This document shows, piece after piece, positions 63,249-64,000 of a DNA stretch of 64,000 bases; position 1 is the first letter of the stretch, and the number at the start of each line of letters is the position of its first letter. The notes under the pieces were generated by a model. That model was not told the origin of the DNA, did not search any database, and saw nothing but the letters and a program-made list of their open reading frames with translations. Made by a program: the position numbers and the translations under genes. The stretch is taken from assembly GCA_034505795.1 (NCBI GenBank), contig JAPDQM010000002.1, positions 27,128 to 91,127 on the forward strand. The letters run 5' to 3'. The stretch is from Thermofontimicrobium_A sp034505795 (GTDB lineage Bacteria; Zhuqueibacterota; Zhuqueibacteria; Thermofontimicrobiales; Thermofontimicrobiaceae).

Positions 63249-64000
63249 TTAAATTTTGGCCAGTTGCAGCCGCTGCGCCACCAATTGCACGGTCTGCGGC
63301 GCTTCTACCGTTTCTAATTTCGCCAATGCTTCGGATCTGTCAAGATAACCTTCTCGAACCAACTTCGCCATTTCAAAGGCGTAGGGATGAAAATGGTGTC
63401 GCTGCCGATGAATGATATTGGCGTAGGAATTTAAGAGACAGTTGCTGGAATTGGTATCGGTGTCGGTTGGCTGCTTCCAACCCAGCGATTTGATCGTTTC
63501 ATAGATATCTTTCTCATTATAATTTAAAAATGCGAGTGGACTCACATTGTATGGGAAATGATCATATCTATCAAAATCATATTCAGTCAAAAAGTAACGC
63601 TGAATATCCCCTCCCACGATTTTGGAAAGTGGTTCCTGAATGGCGCGCTGCATTTCCCGAATCATGGAGGGATTGTTTTTAAAAATTGCTGCAGTGAGCG
63701 GCGCCTGTCCTGGTGACCAGCCATAGGCAATGAACGGAATTTCCTTTTCGAGCGCCATTTTCAACAAAATAAATTTGACCAATCCCATACAGGAAGTGCA
63801 AATGGTGCTAGCACGCTCCAGCGTTTTCGGAGGATAAATTTCTGTGTGACTGCCGGCAACAAATATTTTTTTTAACCAATCAAAGCGCGGTTTCATGAGA
63901 ATATGATCGATCCCCAAGTGCTCTACCACCCGGCGGATATTTTCCAGCGCAAATGGCGAAATAAAACCATTGTCGAAAGTAAACGCCAGGATATTCAAAC
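63249..64000 (-). CDS. PP-loop ATPase-family enzyme (5' end beyond window)
   Basis: This open frame runs off the right edge; the last visible codon at 63998 is TTG and likely internal. The visible part has TFDNGFISPFALENI near the start, typical of the region just after the SGGKDS P-loop in the adenine-nucleotide alpha-hydrolase-like/N-acetyl sugar amidotransferase families. A CTSCMGL motif and a later NSSNCLLN carry Cys residues that could bind a cluster or act in thiolation. The C-terminal HFHPYAFEMAKLVREG.L.RSEAL is also conserved. It is 15 bp upstream of the exosortase gene. The substrate is unknown. Confidence 0.75.
   Translation of the reverse strand, partial: LNILAFTFDNGFISPFALENIRRVVEHLGIDHILMKPRFDWLKKIFVAGSHTEIYPPKTLERASTICTSCMGLVKFILLKMALEKEIPFIAYGWSPGQAPLTAAIFKNNPSMIREMQRAIQEPLSKIVGGDIQRYFLTEYDFDRYDHFPYNVSPLAFLNYNEKDIYETIKSLGWKQPTDTDTNSSNCLLNSYANIIHRQRHHFHPYAFEMAKLVREGYLDRSEALAKLETVEAPQTVQLVAQRLQLAKI

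Overview
The window looks like a chromosome segment from a Gram-negative, outer-membrane-bearing bacterium of roughly mid GC content. I infer a lineage in or near the FCB group (KSB1/Calditrichota-like), but no rRNA or ribosomal operon is present to prove this. The clues are lipoproteins with relaxed lipoboxes, a C-terminal-Phe outer-membrane protein, LapA/LapB and SPOR proteins, diaminopimelate genes, an Rnf ion pump, an exosortase/PEP-CTERM system, and a 31-residue COX24-like protein of the type seen in Bacteroidota relatives. Three good promoter candidates read TTGACW-N17-TATWWT, the classical form rather than the Bacteroidota form. No tRNA, rRNA, CRISPR array, insertion sequence or phage gene was recognised.

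Layout. 1-9.6 kb is all minus strand: fmdB-like, HU, a methyltransferase, the tiny COX24-like gene, a soluble sensor kinase, xseA, xseB, nadK and mutS (cut by the left edge). A 152-bp inverted-repeat element separates xseA from xseB. 9.8-15 kb is plus strand: hutI overlapping a DNRLRE-type lipoprotein, then an outer-membrane protein and a TPR lipoprotein closed by a strong terminator. 15.2-17.5 kb is rpiB-glyA-nrdR. 17.6-22.1 kb is rnfCDGEA without rnfB. A zincin-like and a transglutaminase-like protein follow, then tatC-nadA-PHP convergent with ychF.

28.8-33 kb holds a second zincin, an AAA ATPase coupled to a cupin, and a trans-sulfuration PLP enzyme. 33-40 kb (minus) holds DUF1232-amidase-Nudix, SPOR/TPR-Mth938, and miaB-lapA-lapB. 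The miaB promoter sits so close to the ATG that its mRNA should be leaderless. 40-46 kb holds fumC, a cyclase-HATPase-STAS fusion protein, small membrane proteins and a Gfo/Idh/MocA oxidoreductase. 46-51.8 kb (minus) is one tight signalling operon: CHASE2-adenylate cyclase, YacP-like NYN nuclease, sensor kinase and NtrC-type regulator. It is followed by a DHA2 drug-efflux MFS gene, lysA-dapF, a DUF3052-like gene and an Ig-like lipoprotein.

58.4-64 kb is an AT-richer, gene-sparse exosortase region. It contains a PEP-CTERM-associated CPBP protease, one PEP-CTERM target, about 1 kb with no gene but four perfect-arm hairpins, EpsI, the exosortase, and a PP-loop enzyme cut by the right edge. The candidates most worth following up are the one-polypeptide cyclase/anti-sigma/STAS fusion, the hairpin-rich gap in the exosortase locus, the rnfB-less Rnf cluster and the palindromic repeat family.
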